Assembly (NCBI GenBank): GCA_022749755.1
Contig: CM040446.1
Coordinates: 16,740,080-16,804,079, forward strand
Direction of reading: 5' to 3'
Source: Azadirachta indica
Taxonomy: Eukaryota; Streptophyta; Magnoliopsida; Sapindales; Meliaceae
DNA: 64,000 bases
A program made the translations under genes and the position numbers. Under the pieces are notes generated by a model. The model worked only from the letters and a program-made list of their open reading frames with translations. It ran no database searches and was not told where the DNA came from. This document shows, piece by piece, positions 1 through 10,976 of this stretch; within the stretch, counting starts at the first letter, position 1, and each line of letters opens with the position of its first letter.

Positions 1-2074
1 AGTCATAAATGCCGGGGGCCTTAACAACATCCTACTTGTTTTGTTCTATTTGATGGCTGTTGTCTAGCACTTACTGATGAAGTACAGCCACGAGTTAGTG
101 AAAACTGTTAACAATAAGATGTTGGCTTGTTTCTGTAGTTATTTTTGTTTTATCTTAATGTAAGAAAACTGTTCATCATTGGATTGTTTCAGTGATTGAT
201 TTATGCTTTTGATTATTCCGTGGATTTTAAACTTTACAGTGCATACTGAGAGGTTAGAGTTTTCTGGCTTTGCTTTCGTATTCTTCCTGAGTAGCATGTT
301 GCTGGAACTTTGCTCTTGTGAGAAATGGAATCCTGTTAGTTCAGATGTGATACGTCTAAGTTTTGCTTGCTTTGATTCTGTTTATTTTGAGATAATCTGG
401 ATGCCAATTATTGATCCCATACGTTGTTCCTTTTTGTGTCTCTGAATATTTTCCTCCTTTATCTTTTTGAACCTGGTGATGGTTAAAAAAAAAAAAGTTT
501 CTAAAATGATTGGGAAGCAGGGAGAATATTGAGGCAGTTGCGAATTGTGATAGTGCTGGCCTTCTTGGAAGTAAGCTGGTAGTGATTATGATGGAGTGCA
601 ATATAAACTGTTTTGCTGTTTCTATACTGCTTGTTTTCAAAAGCAACAAAAAGACTTCATTGCTATGTAGGATGTAGTTATGAAAATTCTTTAGATTATG
701 GAAGAGAGATTTTCAATGGTTTTCCAAGAAGTGCTTTTGGATAATAAAAAGGCTCCTAAATAAACCTTCTTAAAATCACTCCCAAGTAAAGGATGCGTAT
801 TCGTGGTCAATTACAAACGCATGTTGAAAGGGCTTTTGGAAATAAATACATAATGCAAATTATAATAAGTGATTTTTGGATCCCAAAAAAAAAGGGGAAA
901 AAAAAAAAAAGCAAGCTCTCAAATAAGCAATCAGATCTGAAAACCAGCCCCAGGATTTGTATGCAAAACAGCGGCCCGTGTGTTATCTTTTTCCCCAGGC
1001 TTATCCACGAGTAAATGATTCTTCCTGCAAGAACTTCAAACCCGATTTGAAAAAGACTTGCCCCAAGAAAAATCTCAGACGTTGAGCATCCTCGCTAAAC
1101 CAACTTTCTTACGTGGGCGGCTATGATGATTGAAGATGGGGGTCAAATTCTATGATAAAAGAAAATGGATAAAAATATACTGAAAATAGGAAATAATAAG
1201 AATAAAAATGATGAAAGGAGCACATGGAGCAGCTGAACCCAAGAAGAAGAGAGAAGGGGATCCATATCCAACGTAATGAGTTGTAAATGTAAATGAAATT
1301 GTATGAGGAATCATTCACATGACTTTCTTTTGTGTTTCGTGTTGATGTTTGCTTGGTTTCATTAAAATAGACCAGTACTGTAATTCAAACCTTTTTGATA
1401 AGAATTTGCCTATTTTGGTTATAATACTACACCCTTATGGAATAAAGCTTTCCTTTACTATTAACATAACGCTTGTTTTCTGTTCTTTTCTTTCTTTTTC
1501 TTTTTTTTTTTTTTTTACAAACAAAAAAACGCTAAAATAATTGTTTTCTAACCAAAACTGTCTAAATTATAGCATTTGGGTAGTAGTTTGAAAATAAGAA
1601 ATTTCTAAAAAATAATAATTAAAACATTCTTTCTATTTTAAGTATTTACCAAAAATTTGAATGAATACACTATTATTAACATTAGACATTTTGTATTCTC
1701 AGTTTATTAAAGGAGAGATATGTGATCGAACTCAAATTAGAAAAATCAAAAGAGTAAATATTGGTGTAATATTTATGGAATAGACGATAAATTTTTGCAA
1801 TTTTTAAAATCAATAATAGCACCATCTCACCATCTATGTTGTATGATGAAAGATAACAATTTTTGAACATCATTTTTATATACTAAATAATAATGTTTAT
1901 ATATACAAACTCATTTGTATAAATTATGTATTATTATTAAGTGTCTTATTTTTACAAGAGCAAGAAGCAAGTAGTATGTGTTGTACATGTTACAAAAATT
2001 GCAGCATAGACTTTAGTCTTTGTTTTTTAAATTGAACAGACTGTGTTATCACAATACAAAGTGTTAGCGTTATT

Positions 2075-2102
2075 TTGGGTGTTGGGTGTTGGGTGTTGGG
2101 TG
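2075..2102 (+). repeat. Four-copy TTGGGTG heptamer, G-quadruplex-prone
   Basis: Four perfect tandem copies of TTGGGTG give four GGG runs separated by identical four-base loops. This matches the simple G-quadruplex pattern. It resembles, but is not, the plant telomere repeat TTTAGGG. Confidence 0.8.
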
Positions 2103-3896
2103 GTGGAGATAAACACGACAAAAGAGTGTTATCCTTAATTACAACAAACAAAAATTGTTTTGGAAAAGTAAATGAAGTAAACAATTGCGGTGGAATTAAT
2201 TAATTAATTCTGTAACACGTCAATACGCGATAGATATTGTGAAAACTTTTGACTAAACCTCATTCTATTCTATTCGAATTCAATTCAATTCAGTTAATGC
2301 CTGTGGTTTAGGTTTAATAATCCTTTTCCTGTTCAAATTAAAAGTCAATTTTAAGAAATTATGTTCAATGCAAAAGGAATGTCATTGTTTGAGCAAAAAT
2401 AAAATTTTGGTAGATCTGAATTTTTTTTTATTTGGGATTTTTAATATTATTAATTAAATAAATGTTTTATTATTATTATTATTATTTGTAGGATTAATGT
2501 GTTTGTTTAGATGGAAAATGAGAGGGAGTGGAGAAATTTTCAAACAAATGGATCAAGAAAAAGAGAATTTGAGTGTACAGATGTAATTAATACAGTGGTC
2601 CCATTTAGAATAATAATTGGATTGAATTCCTATCACTGAAGCCAAAATAATTGGATAATATAATATATAAAGAGATAAGGTAGTAGTAGTGGTTAGGTAA
2701 TTGCAATTTGTCACTTCAAATTAGACCCCCGATTTTAACTGTATTAATTAATTTTTTAATTTATTTATTTTTAGAGCTTGTTTATCAAATCCTGATCTAG
2801 AATTTCTGTCTGCCAATAATAAAAGTCTACCCATTATCAAATTAAATTAAAACACCCATTTGGCCTTTCTCTTCACCAATCACAATACAATGTGGTATTC
2901 TTCGTGTTAACAGTCCGATGCCCTTCAACTTCGATCTCAAAATTAATTTAATTTTATTGGTAAACAATTAATTAAACCGTGTTCAGGTAATTTAATAATA
3001 CATTATTAAATTAACAACTGGATCATCCTCTTAGAATATTCGGGCCGTACAATTGATGGGCTGTGACCCACCCACTCTCATTTACATTACATGTATTAGT
3101 TATTTATTTTTAATATTTTATAAATAAATAAATAAATACTTCAATACTCGATATCAAACGCGGACCAGTCAACTTATAAATTGGCTGATTTATTCAAACG
3201 TTAAGTAATTAAATGATAATTTACAATTTGTCATTACATTATCCCATTTGCATTACTCGTCAATCACCCAATTGAAGATAAAATGGAAAGGAAAATAACG
3301 GACGGGTCCCTAAAAATTTAGTAAAAATAAATCTGTATATAAATATATATATATATATTTTTATAAAATAAGTAGTACCCCCAACTTTATTAAATTCTCA
3401 AAGCCGGAGCATAACGAAATTTCTGCCATGAAAATTCAAATTTAAGAAACAAATGGTCAGTGTATTATACAAAACCGAGTTAATTTAATTGTGTAATCAA
3501 AATTTGAATGGTTAGTAAACTAACATATTAATACTAATAAATCATATCTTATGGTAAAAATAATTAAACATAAGACATTTTCTTTCTTAGTTTATGTGTA
3601 AAATTTAAGATTGTGGTCATAAATAAATAAATAAATAAATGAAGTTGAAGTTGTTAATTAATCGAACAAAAGTTAAAGTTGTGATTGATGGGGGGTTTTG
3701 ATGAAAATGAATTTTAAAGAGAAATTAAGGTGTCAGTCACTTTCTTTGGGCAATGGGTATTGTGACTTAAGATTGAGATAAGATATTTAATTTCCTAATA
3801 TAATCAAACATGATATAAAGGTGAGGAACTCAATTTTATCCATAATACATTTTTCCTTTTTCATTTGGTCCACTACCTTTTCATTATTCACACACA

Positions 3897-3937
3897 TTCC
3901 CTTCCCTTCCCTTCCCTTCCCTTCCCTTCCCTTCCCG
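3897..3937 (+). repeat. (TTCCC)n microsatellite
   Basis: About eight uninterrupted copies of the pentamer TTCCC form a pure pyrimidine tract, roughly 1 kb upstream of the OXS3-like start codon. Confidence 0.9.
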
Positions 3938-4040
3938 GCCGCAGCAAAGCAATGGCGTTGGGTCTAATCTAAAACTAAGCGTGTGTGTTTCTGGTCACTT
4001 TCCCTGCCACGTCATCACAAACGTCTCCAACTCCCTATTT

Positions 4041-4062
4041 CGCCGCCGCCGCCGCCGCCGCC
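4041..4062 (+). repeat. (GCC)n trinucleotide tract
   Basis: A GC-only trinucleotide run of about seven units sits inside AT-rich sequence upstream of the OXS3-like gene. It is untranslated in every model made here. Confidence 0.85.
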
Positions 4063-4308
4063 ACCACCAGCTTGCTTAATATGTATTTAATACGATTATA
4101 ATGTACGTACGTATACAGAAACCCTACATACACGTATTTATATGTAATAATAAGGTTATTACAAATGAAATGAATCACTGCACTATTATATCAATTTTAT
4201 TTTTTTACTTTATAACAATTAATTTTGATTGGAAGTATGATTTCTTTACTCAATTTTTATATTTTCTTTTAAAAAAGAATAATTGATCTTATATAGATAG
4301 ATAATCTT

Positions 4309-4387
4309 GTTTTATTTTATTTTATTTTATTTTATTTTATTTTATTTTATTTTATTTTATTTTATTTTAATTTTATTTTATTTTATT
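4309..4387 (+). repeat. (TTTTA)n microsatellite
   Basis: About fifteen copies of the pentamer TTTTA occur with one or two imperfections. It lies about 550 bp before the OXS3-like start codon, within its presumed promoter or leader region. Confidence 0.9.
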
Positions 4388-4928
4388 TTTAAACCCTCAA
4401 TTAACAAAATGTAAAAAAAAGAAAAAATTAAAAATAAATGTTTCAATAATTTAAATAGAAATTAGAGGAGGATCTATTAGCAGCCTCTCTCTCTCTATAT
4501 ATAAAATATAATAATGATAATACTATTAGTTTTTTGTTATATAATTTTATGAGCATGGAAATAATTTTTTATTTTTTTTTTTATGTCAAAGATATATGAT
4601 AGGGGGGGAGACAGACCCAACCCACCACAACAACGAGAACAAGTCTTAGACATTTTCAAGATCATAAAATTTCCTTAACCTGCACTCACCCAACATCCTT
4701 ATCCTACACCCTCCTCCCTCTTCACTTTCTTCCTCTCCGCTTGTCTTCTGTCTTCTGTCTTCTAAACGATCACCCAGCGATTGATGACAACAGATCCCTT
4801 TCGGCAACAAAAGACAATTAACAGACGCCGACCACGGAGGAAGAAAATACAACGATTTCAGATATATTAAATATACCTAGGAAGCTACCGTACGTACGTA
4901 AACAAATATTTTCCCCTCGCCAGAGTCA

Positions 4929-5667
4929 ATGGAGGTTTTGGTGGGACCCACCTACGATATGGAGGTTTCGGCGTCCCCTTCTTGTATTAGAGACAATACC
5001 ACCGGTGTTCCGTCTCCGTCTAAACCTCAGGATAAGGTTGTTGTTTCTTCTTCTTCTTCCTGTCTGTTCTTGAACGATGAAGACGAAGACGACCGGGGAG
5101 GGGAAGGCGATCTTCGTAAGACCCGGGTGAAATTCGGGTCAAGTTATGGATCGGATGGTTCCTCTGAGAGCTCGTCGTCGATCGGAGTTCCCGAAGACAG
5201 CGAAGACGAAAACGATGAAGTTTCGTCTTGCAAAGGAGAAGAGTCGCAGCTAAACAAGTTCTCAATGGATTTATTTGGAGACAGTCTTCCCATTAAGTAA
5301 GTATTTTATTTTATTTATTTATTTGTAAAAATATAACATATATATATTTTTATAAATTAATTTTCGTTGTTGTAGAAGAGGATTATCAAATCATTACAGT
5401 GGCAAATCAAAATCATTTGGAAATTTATCGGAGGTGAACACGGTGAAGGATCTGGAGAAGGAAGACAATCCGTTCAACAAGAGAAGAAGAGTGTTGATTG
5501 TAAGCAAATGGTCGAGAAGATCTTTCTATTCTCGACACAACCCAAAATCCATGCCTCTTCTTCCTATTCTTCCCGACGACGATGACGACGACGACGACGA
5601 CGACGAAGAAGAAGAAGAAGAAGGTGTTCTCAGCGACGATCGAGATCAACACCAAGCAAAACGTTAA
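4929..5667 (+). CDS. OXIDATIVE STRESS 3-like (OXS3/O3L) nuclear protein
   Basis: Two exons, 4929-5296 and 5376-5667, joined through a GTAAGT/TGTAG intron, give 219 residues. Several family marks are visible: a Ser-rich patch followed by SSSSIG and an acidic stretch (about residues 75-95), then the signature [18 protein letters not shown] spanning the splice junction (about 119-137), then a basic patch NKRRRVL. These are the hallmarks of the plant OXS3 family, whose founder protects against heavy-metal and oxidative stress and is chromatin-associated. That role is family knowledge and is not shown here. The C-terminal part carries a pure Asp run followed by a Glu run (about 196-212) encoded by GAC/GAA repeats, so its length may vary between alleles. 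The first ATG of the open frame was chosen; no upstream in-frame ATG competes. The family is conserved mainly at the signature, so identity is good but the exact paralog is unsure. Confidence 0.85.
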
Positions 5668-5827
5668 AGTTGAAAACTTTGCCTTCAAAGACAAAAAAGA
5701 CCCAAAGACTACAGATCTAGAACAACAAGAAGATCAGTATCCATAGCTAGTAAGTAGTATGCTCAAATTTAATTTTTCTCTGTTGAATGGAAACATTTTT
5801 AATTTTCTTATCTTTATTGCGTTGAAA

Positions 5828-5859
<32 letters not shown>

Positions 5860-7304
5860 AAATTTGACATGGATAAACAAATATGATATTAGATTGTTTT
5901 GTGATGCGGGCATCTAATAGTAATAGATATACTTATTTTGTTCAATTTTCGTCGGTCTGTCTGGATAACATTAAATTTTTTTTTTTTATTGCAGACAGCA
6001 TCTTTCATCTGGTTTATTATTGTAAACTCTTCATGGCCTTAGAAAACATATTTATATTTTAAAAAGAGCATATTTATTATCAAATAAATACTTATAGATT
6101 GCAAACTTAATAATTATGTTGGTAAAGTTATTATTTGTATTAATTAATTTGTAGGTTTATCCAATAAGGATAATATTATTCTTTTATTAAAGTTTTAACT
6201 TTTTCCCAAAAAATATATATATATTTTGAGGAATTATTTATTGTAATAACAAAGTATAGAGACTTGTTTGATTGATTCTTTTTTTTAATAGAATATAATT
6301 ATATGTTATATATATAAATATATTCTTAAAAGAATAAATAATGAACGTTAATTATTTAAAAAAAAATGAGAATTATAAGATATTATTATTATTAACAGAG
6401 AAAGTGTTGAATGAGTGCCAACTGCTAATGATGGTTTATTAAATGTGGAAACCTATAATTAGTTTTATTTTATTTTTTAATGTTATCTTTTGGAATAAGG
6501 GAGAAAATTTTGATTCGTCTGTCATACTCTTTACTGTATTTCCTTTGCACATTGACAGACCAGATCATCTGCACTCCTACACAAGCGGGACGCTTTCCAT
6601 ACCAATTACCATCTGTTCAACAGTATTAAAAAAATAAATAAATTTGCTTTTAGTATGATTTATAAAATACTAAATTTATTATTTTTTTAACTATTAAAAT
6701 TAAATTTAATATATATAATTAATATATTATATTAATATACAAATAAAATAAAATATCAATTATTAAAAATATTTAAATTCTACAATTTATTATGATCTAA
6801 GAAAATATATAAAGTTAAAGGGAGTGATTGATTTTTTTTTCTTTAAACTAAATAGAATACATTAAATTAAATTTAATATGGTAATATAATATCAAACTTA
6901 TATTATTATATTAGTTAATATTATATTTAACTAATTATTAAAAAATATAAAACTTTTTTTTTCTTTGATTATTATTATAATAATTATCATTTACCATTTA
7001 TTATTGACTATGTCTGTTGAAATTACTATCAACATTATTAAAACCTTTATTTTTCAATTTAAATAAGAATTAAAGTTGTGACTACCAAAATTATCAAACA
7101 ATGTAGATAAAAGAATACTGTTGTATATATCGGTCCATGATAAAGAAAATGGTAGTAGTAGTAGTTTGTTCTTGTTTCCAATATGGTAGTACAAATTTGA
7201 TCTTTAATCTTTGGGAAATAACCAAAAATACTCCATTTCACAACTCAAAATTCAATAATGCTCACCTTAATAAAAGTTATTTAAAAATGGTACCATACCC
7301 ACTT

Positions 7305-7640
7305 TGAACTGAAATCTTACTTTTTTACTTTATTATCATTTTAAAGTAGATTTTGATTGAAGTGAAATTTAACCTTACTCAAAATTTATTTTTGTGTAAG
7401 CTGAAATTTTTACCTTTATTCAAAAGTAATTTTTGAATGAACTAAAAATATAACATGACTTGAAATTTACTTTTCAGTAAAGTTAAATTTATATCTCACT
7501 CGAAACATACTTTTCAATCGGTTGAAATTTAATTTTATTCGAAACTTACTTTTTGAGTATAATGAAAATTTTACCTTATTTAAAAGTAGATTTTAAGTAA
7601 GGTTAAATTTTTATTTTATTCGAAATCTACTTTTAAGCGA
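7305..7640 (+). repeat. Degenerate minisatellite, about 40-bp period, about eight copies
   Basis: The motif A-TACTTTT followed by a GTTAAATTT-like block and CTTATTCGAAA recurs at close to 40-base steps, with copies beginning near 7343, 7381, 7421, 7461, 7501, 7541, 7581 and 7621. Copies differ at many positions, which implies an old array. The array is cut by a MITE at 7648, and a short similar remnant continues after 8119. Confidence 0.7.
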
Positions 7641-7647
7641 TAACATG

Positions 7648-8110
7648 TAGGGGTAGGTATAGTTCGATTCGGTTCTAATTTTTAAAAAATTAGATCGGAC
7701 TCGAAAATTTCGAATTTCAGATTTTTGAGATTAGACTGGACCAAATAGGAAGAAAAATTCGAACCTAACCAGACCAATTACATATTAAAACTAAATTAAA
7801 TCTTAATTGATCGATTCGATTTTTGGATCGGTTTGATTTTTGGATAAATTTATTATTTTTTTAAAATTTTTAGTGTATTAAATAAAGTCGTTTTATGAAA
7901 ATATAATAAAACAATGTCGTTTATATAAAAAATATTAAAAAATAATATTTCCGATCCGGTTTAAGTTTTTTAGATTAAAACTAAAATCGGACCGAAAATT
8001 TTAAATTTTTTATTTTAAAAACTGAAAGCGGATCAAATTGCAAAAAATATTGGATCGAACCCATAAATTTCAGTTTGATCCAATTCGATCCCGTTTTTTG
8101 TCCACCCCTA
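7648..8110. mobile_element. hAT-like MITE with TAGGGGT... ends, nested
   Basis: The element begins TAGGGGTAGG and ends TCCACCCCTA, giving inverted TAGGGGT-type termini typical of plant hAT-derived MITEs. The flanking octamers are ATAACATG (7640-7647) and ATAACGAG (8111-8118), identical at six of eight positions and consistent with a decayed 8-bp hAT target duplication. Inside are several TTCGGTT/GGATCGAA-type palindromic blocks and no coding sequence. It sits in the middle of a minisatellite array that is itself inside a longer inverted-repeat element. Confidence 0.7.
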
Positions 8111-8762
8111 ATAACGAGATAAAAAAATTGAATTTTAGTTTAAAATGGATATAAGGGTATTTTTGTTGAAAAGAGTAAAAATAAAATATTTTTAAATAAT
8201 TTTTATTAAGAAAGATATTTTTAAATTTTAGGTTGTAAAATAAGATATTTTTGATTATTTTCTAATATCTTTACTTGTTGACGAATAACAATAATAAATT
8301 ATACAGTCATGCAGATAAAAAAATGAGCATTTCTTCCACAAAGCAATAGGTGGTGGTTTTAATAATATCAAAAGTGAGTGAACTTTTTGTTTATAAATAA
8401 CGTTACGTTATTTTTATTATTATATTCTTAAATCTATTCATTTTTATTAAAAAAAATTTTTAAAAATGTATAATACAACTTATTATTTTTTTTGTACCAT
8501 AACATAACATGACTCTACTCTACGCCTATTATTTTGTAAATCTGAGCGACATCCATTTTCTAAAATATATGATTATAACGTTAGTGTTACGATTTCGCAA
8601 ATTGATTATTGATTTGCTTTCATAGGTTAACAAGTCTTAATTATTATTATTATATTATGTGTCGAGATTTGACAAAATGAGTCTATTTTATCCAACTGTT
8701 TAAACATTTTTTAATTAGAAGAAATTAAATTAGATTTTTTTGGCTATGGGCCTCGAAATCAT

Positions 8763-8829
8763 GGGCTGGGGTGGGCCGGGCCGGCCTAGGTTTCAGTAAA
8801 GATCGGGGGGGTGGGGGGGGGGGGGGGGG
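8763..8829 (+). other. Two adjacent G-rich tracts with G-quadruplex potential
   Basis: Bases 8763-8780 contain four runs of at least three G separated by one- or two-base loops. Bases 8805-8829 are seven G, one T, then seventeen G. They lie 35-100 bases before the preferred start codon of the peptidyl-tRNA hydrolase gene, presumably in its promoter or 5' untranslated region. An open frame starting at an ATG at 8771 would translate the long G run into polyglycine; this start is considered unlikely. Confidence 0.75.
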
Positions 8830-8863
8830 ATGGTGTGGTGGGGTTGCGTGCTCTGCTAATGCT

Positions 8864-9582
8864 ATGATTACCAGTATAAAAACGATGTCGTTGCTGCTCT
8901 CGCCTTGTGGTTTCACTGCCTCCTTTCCCCGTATCAGCTGCAACAGAACAGCTGGTAAAGGAATCTCTCTCTCCCTCCGTGCAGTGAGTCCACTCAGCTC
9001 AAACTGGATGAGTAATTCCGATTCCGCGGCGACCGAATCGAATACGGTCGCTTCTCCAAACGACGTCGGGCAGCCGGGCAATAACACCGATGACGTACTG
9101 GTACAGTACGTGGTGCTGCGACGAGACCTGATAGACACGTGGCCGTTGGGGAGCGTGGTGACTCAGGGATGCCATGCCTCCGTGTCTGCAATCTGGTCCC
9201 ACAAAGACGATCCTCACACTGTTCAGTATTGTAGCCCTGAAAAAATCGATTCCATGCATAAGGTAATGGTAACGATTTTTAAGATTGCTATTCGTGAGTT
9301 GATTCCCGCTGAGATTGTACGAAGAAGCTATGAATGAAGGACTACTACTCTTTGTTTCTTTTTATTTATTTATTTTTTTTGACCTTTCTATCTTTGTAGG
9401 TTACGCTCGAGGTGAAGGGAGAAACCCAGATTGTGAATTTGTCAGAAAAGCTCGCTACTAACGGCATTGCTCATAAGCTGTGGATAGAGCAACCCGAGAA
9501 CTCCCCAACCTGCCTTGCTACCAAGCCCTATCCCAAGGCTGTTGTATCATTGTTTTTTAAGAAACTCAAACTTTGCAAGTGA
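8864..9582 (+). CDS. Peptidyl-tRNA hydrolase II (PTH2/PTRHD1-like) protein
   Basis: Exons 8864-9262 and 9400-9582 join in phase 0 through a GTAATG/TTTGTAG intron and encode 193 residues. The PTH2 fold is recognised by VQYVVLRRDL (about residue 76), GSVVTQGCHAS with the expected QxCHA core, then KVTLEVKG, HKLWIEQPE, a TCLATKPYPK segment, and a C-terminal KKLKLCK. The family cleaves the ester bond of peptidyl-tRNA that has dropped off the ribosome. The PTRHD1-like branch is divergent and its activity is less certain. The N-terminal 70 residues, rich in Ser, Arg and Thr, could be an organelle-targeting extension, but initiation at downstream Met codons (8885 or the M of MSNSD) would shorten it. 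The start at 8864 was preferred because 8771 lies before the G17 run. The next gene is on the other strand and ends 680 bp away. Confidence 0.88.
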
Positions 9583-10262
9583 TGTAATCTCATTTTTGCA
9601 TGCCTTGGCTTCTCCTCAAGCATCAACGCGCAGTGTCTCCTTGGATTTATATCTATTATTCTTTTTGAGTGGTGAATTCGATTCTTGTACTTTTACTTGA
9701 TTTAATTGAATATGATCAGGTTGGAGCACTGACGATGGATGTCAAGATTTTGGAAAAATTTGTAGATAGTTTAATTTTATTAAATATGACACAAGATGCC
9801 CGAAAATTTACCATCCAAATGCCGATGGTCAATACAAGATTTAAGTTGAAAGAAACGAATCAGAACGCGTATTCTGGACAGCCAAACTCCAAATCAACAG
9901 GGAGCTTAAATTCAACGCTACTAGAAATCACAGCAAAATCCTGTTTCAAATGCTACAGCACTAAGAAAAAGGCAAAAAGAGGGAACAATTTTAATAATCG
10001 TTCAGATAACTTTTCACTGTAATTATGACTCAAAATATAAACGTCGCCTCCTGAATGCCCTAGATGAATAACAAAAATGGTACGGACAATCTTGCAATTT
10101 GTAAGCAAACCACCTGCATCAGTTCCACGAATAATAAGAACACAAATTTAACAAGACTTGCAATAAAGGAGTAACATGAGCAAAGCTGCTGCAACTAATG
10201 GCCAACATTTTGAGAGTTGCAAGTACCAGTTGGTTGAAAATACTAATTGCTAACGTTCCACA
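9583..10262. other. Intergenic space between converging genes
   Basis: This holds the 3' ends of the peptidyl-tRNA hydrolase gene (+) and of the coatomer gene (-). An open frame at 9669-10022 (+) resembles no known protein, has ordinary non-coding composition and is left out. Nothing else is recognised. Confidence 0.6.
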
Positions 10263-10940
10263 TCAACTGCCTCCCTTCTGCTTGAGAGTGATCTTATCCC
10301 CTAGACTAAGGGCAATGCCCTGGGTCTTGCTCCTTATTCTGATGTAACCACTGAGCTTGCCATCTATCTGTTTCTCAATGCTTACATTTACCAATGCGTC
10401 CTCACCAAATACACTCTTAGCGTATAAGTTTGCTGCCAGAAAGCCGCACTCACCATCTAGTGCAGACCTGCAATTAAAAACAGCCAAAACACCAATTGGA
10501 AAGTATAAGAGGACCATCCACATGTATTTATACCCAATGTTTCCACAACTTGGAAGACAGGTCTTATGAAGTCCTAGACACTGTGAAAGAACTGCTATAT
10601 GTATTGCTACTTGCTATCTTCTATAGAATTCTGCAAGTGCAAAATACATTATTGTTCATATGTCATGTGCTCCAAGACTACAATAGCATAAAATAGAGAA
10701 TAATTAGCCTAAGGATTATCCAAGGGGCCTCTTAAGGTAGCCCCACCCAACCTCACAACCATTTTCCCATCAAGGTGTTATTATGTTGTTAAACTAAATG
10801 ATACAATTGACTCTGCCAACTTAAACACTCAAACATACCCCAATGTTTCTGAATGATGTAACTTTTTGCAATGCATTTGCATGTGCATTTCAGACAAAGA
10901 ATGTTTATCCATTTATGTTATCATTGAAGATGTTTGAAAA

Positions 10941-10976
<36 letters not shown>

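Larger units (their letters stand above)
1..4928. other. AT-rich intergenic region upstream of the OXS3-like gene
   Basis: No gene could be supported here. The first 700 bases are T-rich and moderately AT-rich, like the 3' untranslated end of a gene lying to the left, but no coding exon is recognisable and this is only an impression. From about 1500 the sequence is very AT-rich with short A/T homopolymers. Simple repeats stand out: a four-copy heptamer at 2075-2102, a pentamer tract at 3897-3937, a GCC tract at 4041-4062 and a TTTTA tract at 4309-4387. Bases 3900-4900 are the likely promoter and leader region of the next gene. They include a CCACGTCA bZIP-type ACGT core at 4007-4014. Confidence 0.5.
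7214..8262. mobile_element. Non-autonomous DNA element with long imperfect terminal inverted repeats
   Basis: The left end (7214-7285) and the reverse complement of the right end (8190-8262) align over about 70 bases. Shared blocks include CAAAAATA, ACAAC, CTTAATAAAA and TTATTTAAAAAT, with scattered, mostly transition, differences. No transposase frame is visible. The interior holds a 40-bp minisatellite (7305-7640) and a nested MITE (7648-8110). A clean target-site duplication was not found, so superfamily is open; long degenerate inverted repeats without coding capacity suggest a Mutator-like or foldback derivative. Confidence 0.6.
5668..8763. other. Gene-free AT-rich region with transposon remnants
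   Basis: No coding sequence is supported. The first few hundred bases are the likely 3' untranslated region of the OXS3-like gene and include a poly-A plus (TA)n tract near 5823-5858. Bases 5900-7200 are extremely AT-rich with no recognised element. Bases 7214-8262 form a long-inverted-repeat element with a minisatellite and a nested MITE, listed separately. Bases 8270-8760 are AT-rich and precede the abruptly G-rich start of the next gene. Confidence 0.6.

Noticed and set aside
793..1014. 73-residue frame with a poly-Lys stretch
   Set aside because: The Lys run comes from an A-rich homopolymer and the rest has no protein-like pattern.
8771..8863. N-terminal extension of the hydrolase through the G17 run
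   Set aside because: It would encode a polyglycine tract whose frame depends on an unstable homopolymer. Downstream Met codons give a more likely start.
9669..10022. 117-residue plus-strand open frame after the hydrolase gene
   Set aside because: No similarity to a known family, no plausible splice link to the upstream gene, and it lies in the shared 3' space of two converging genes.
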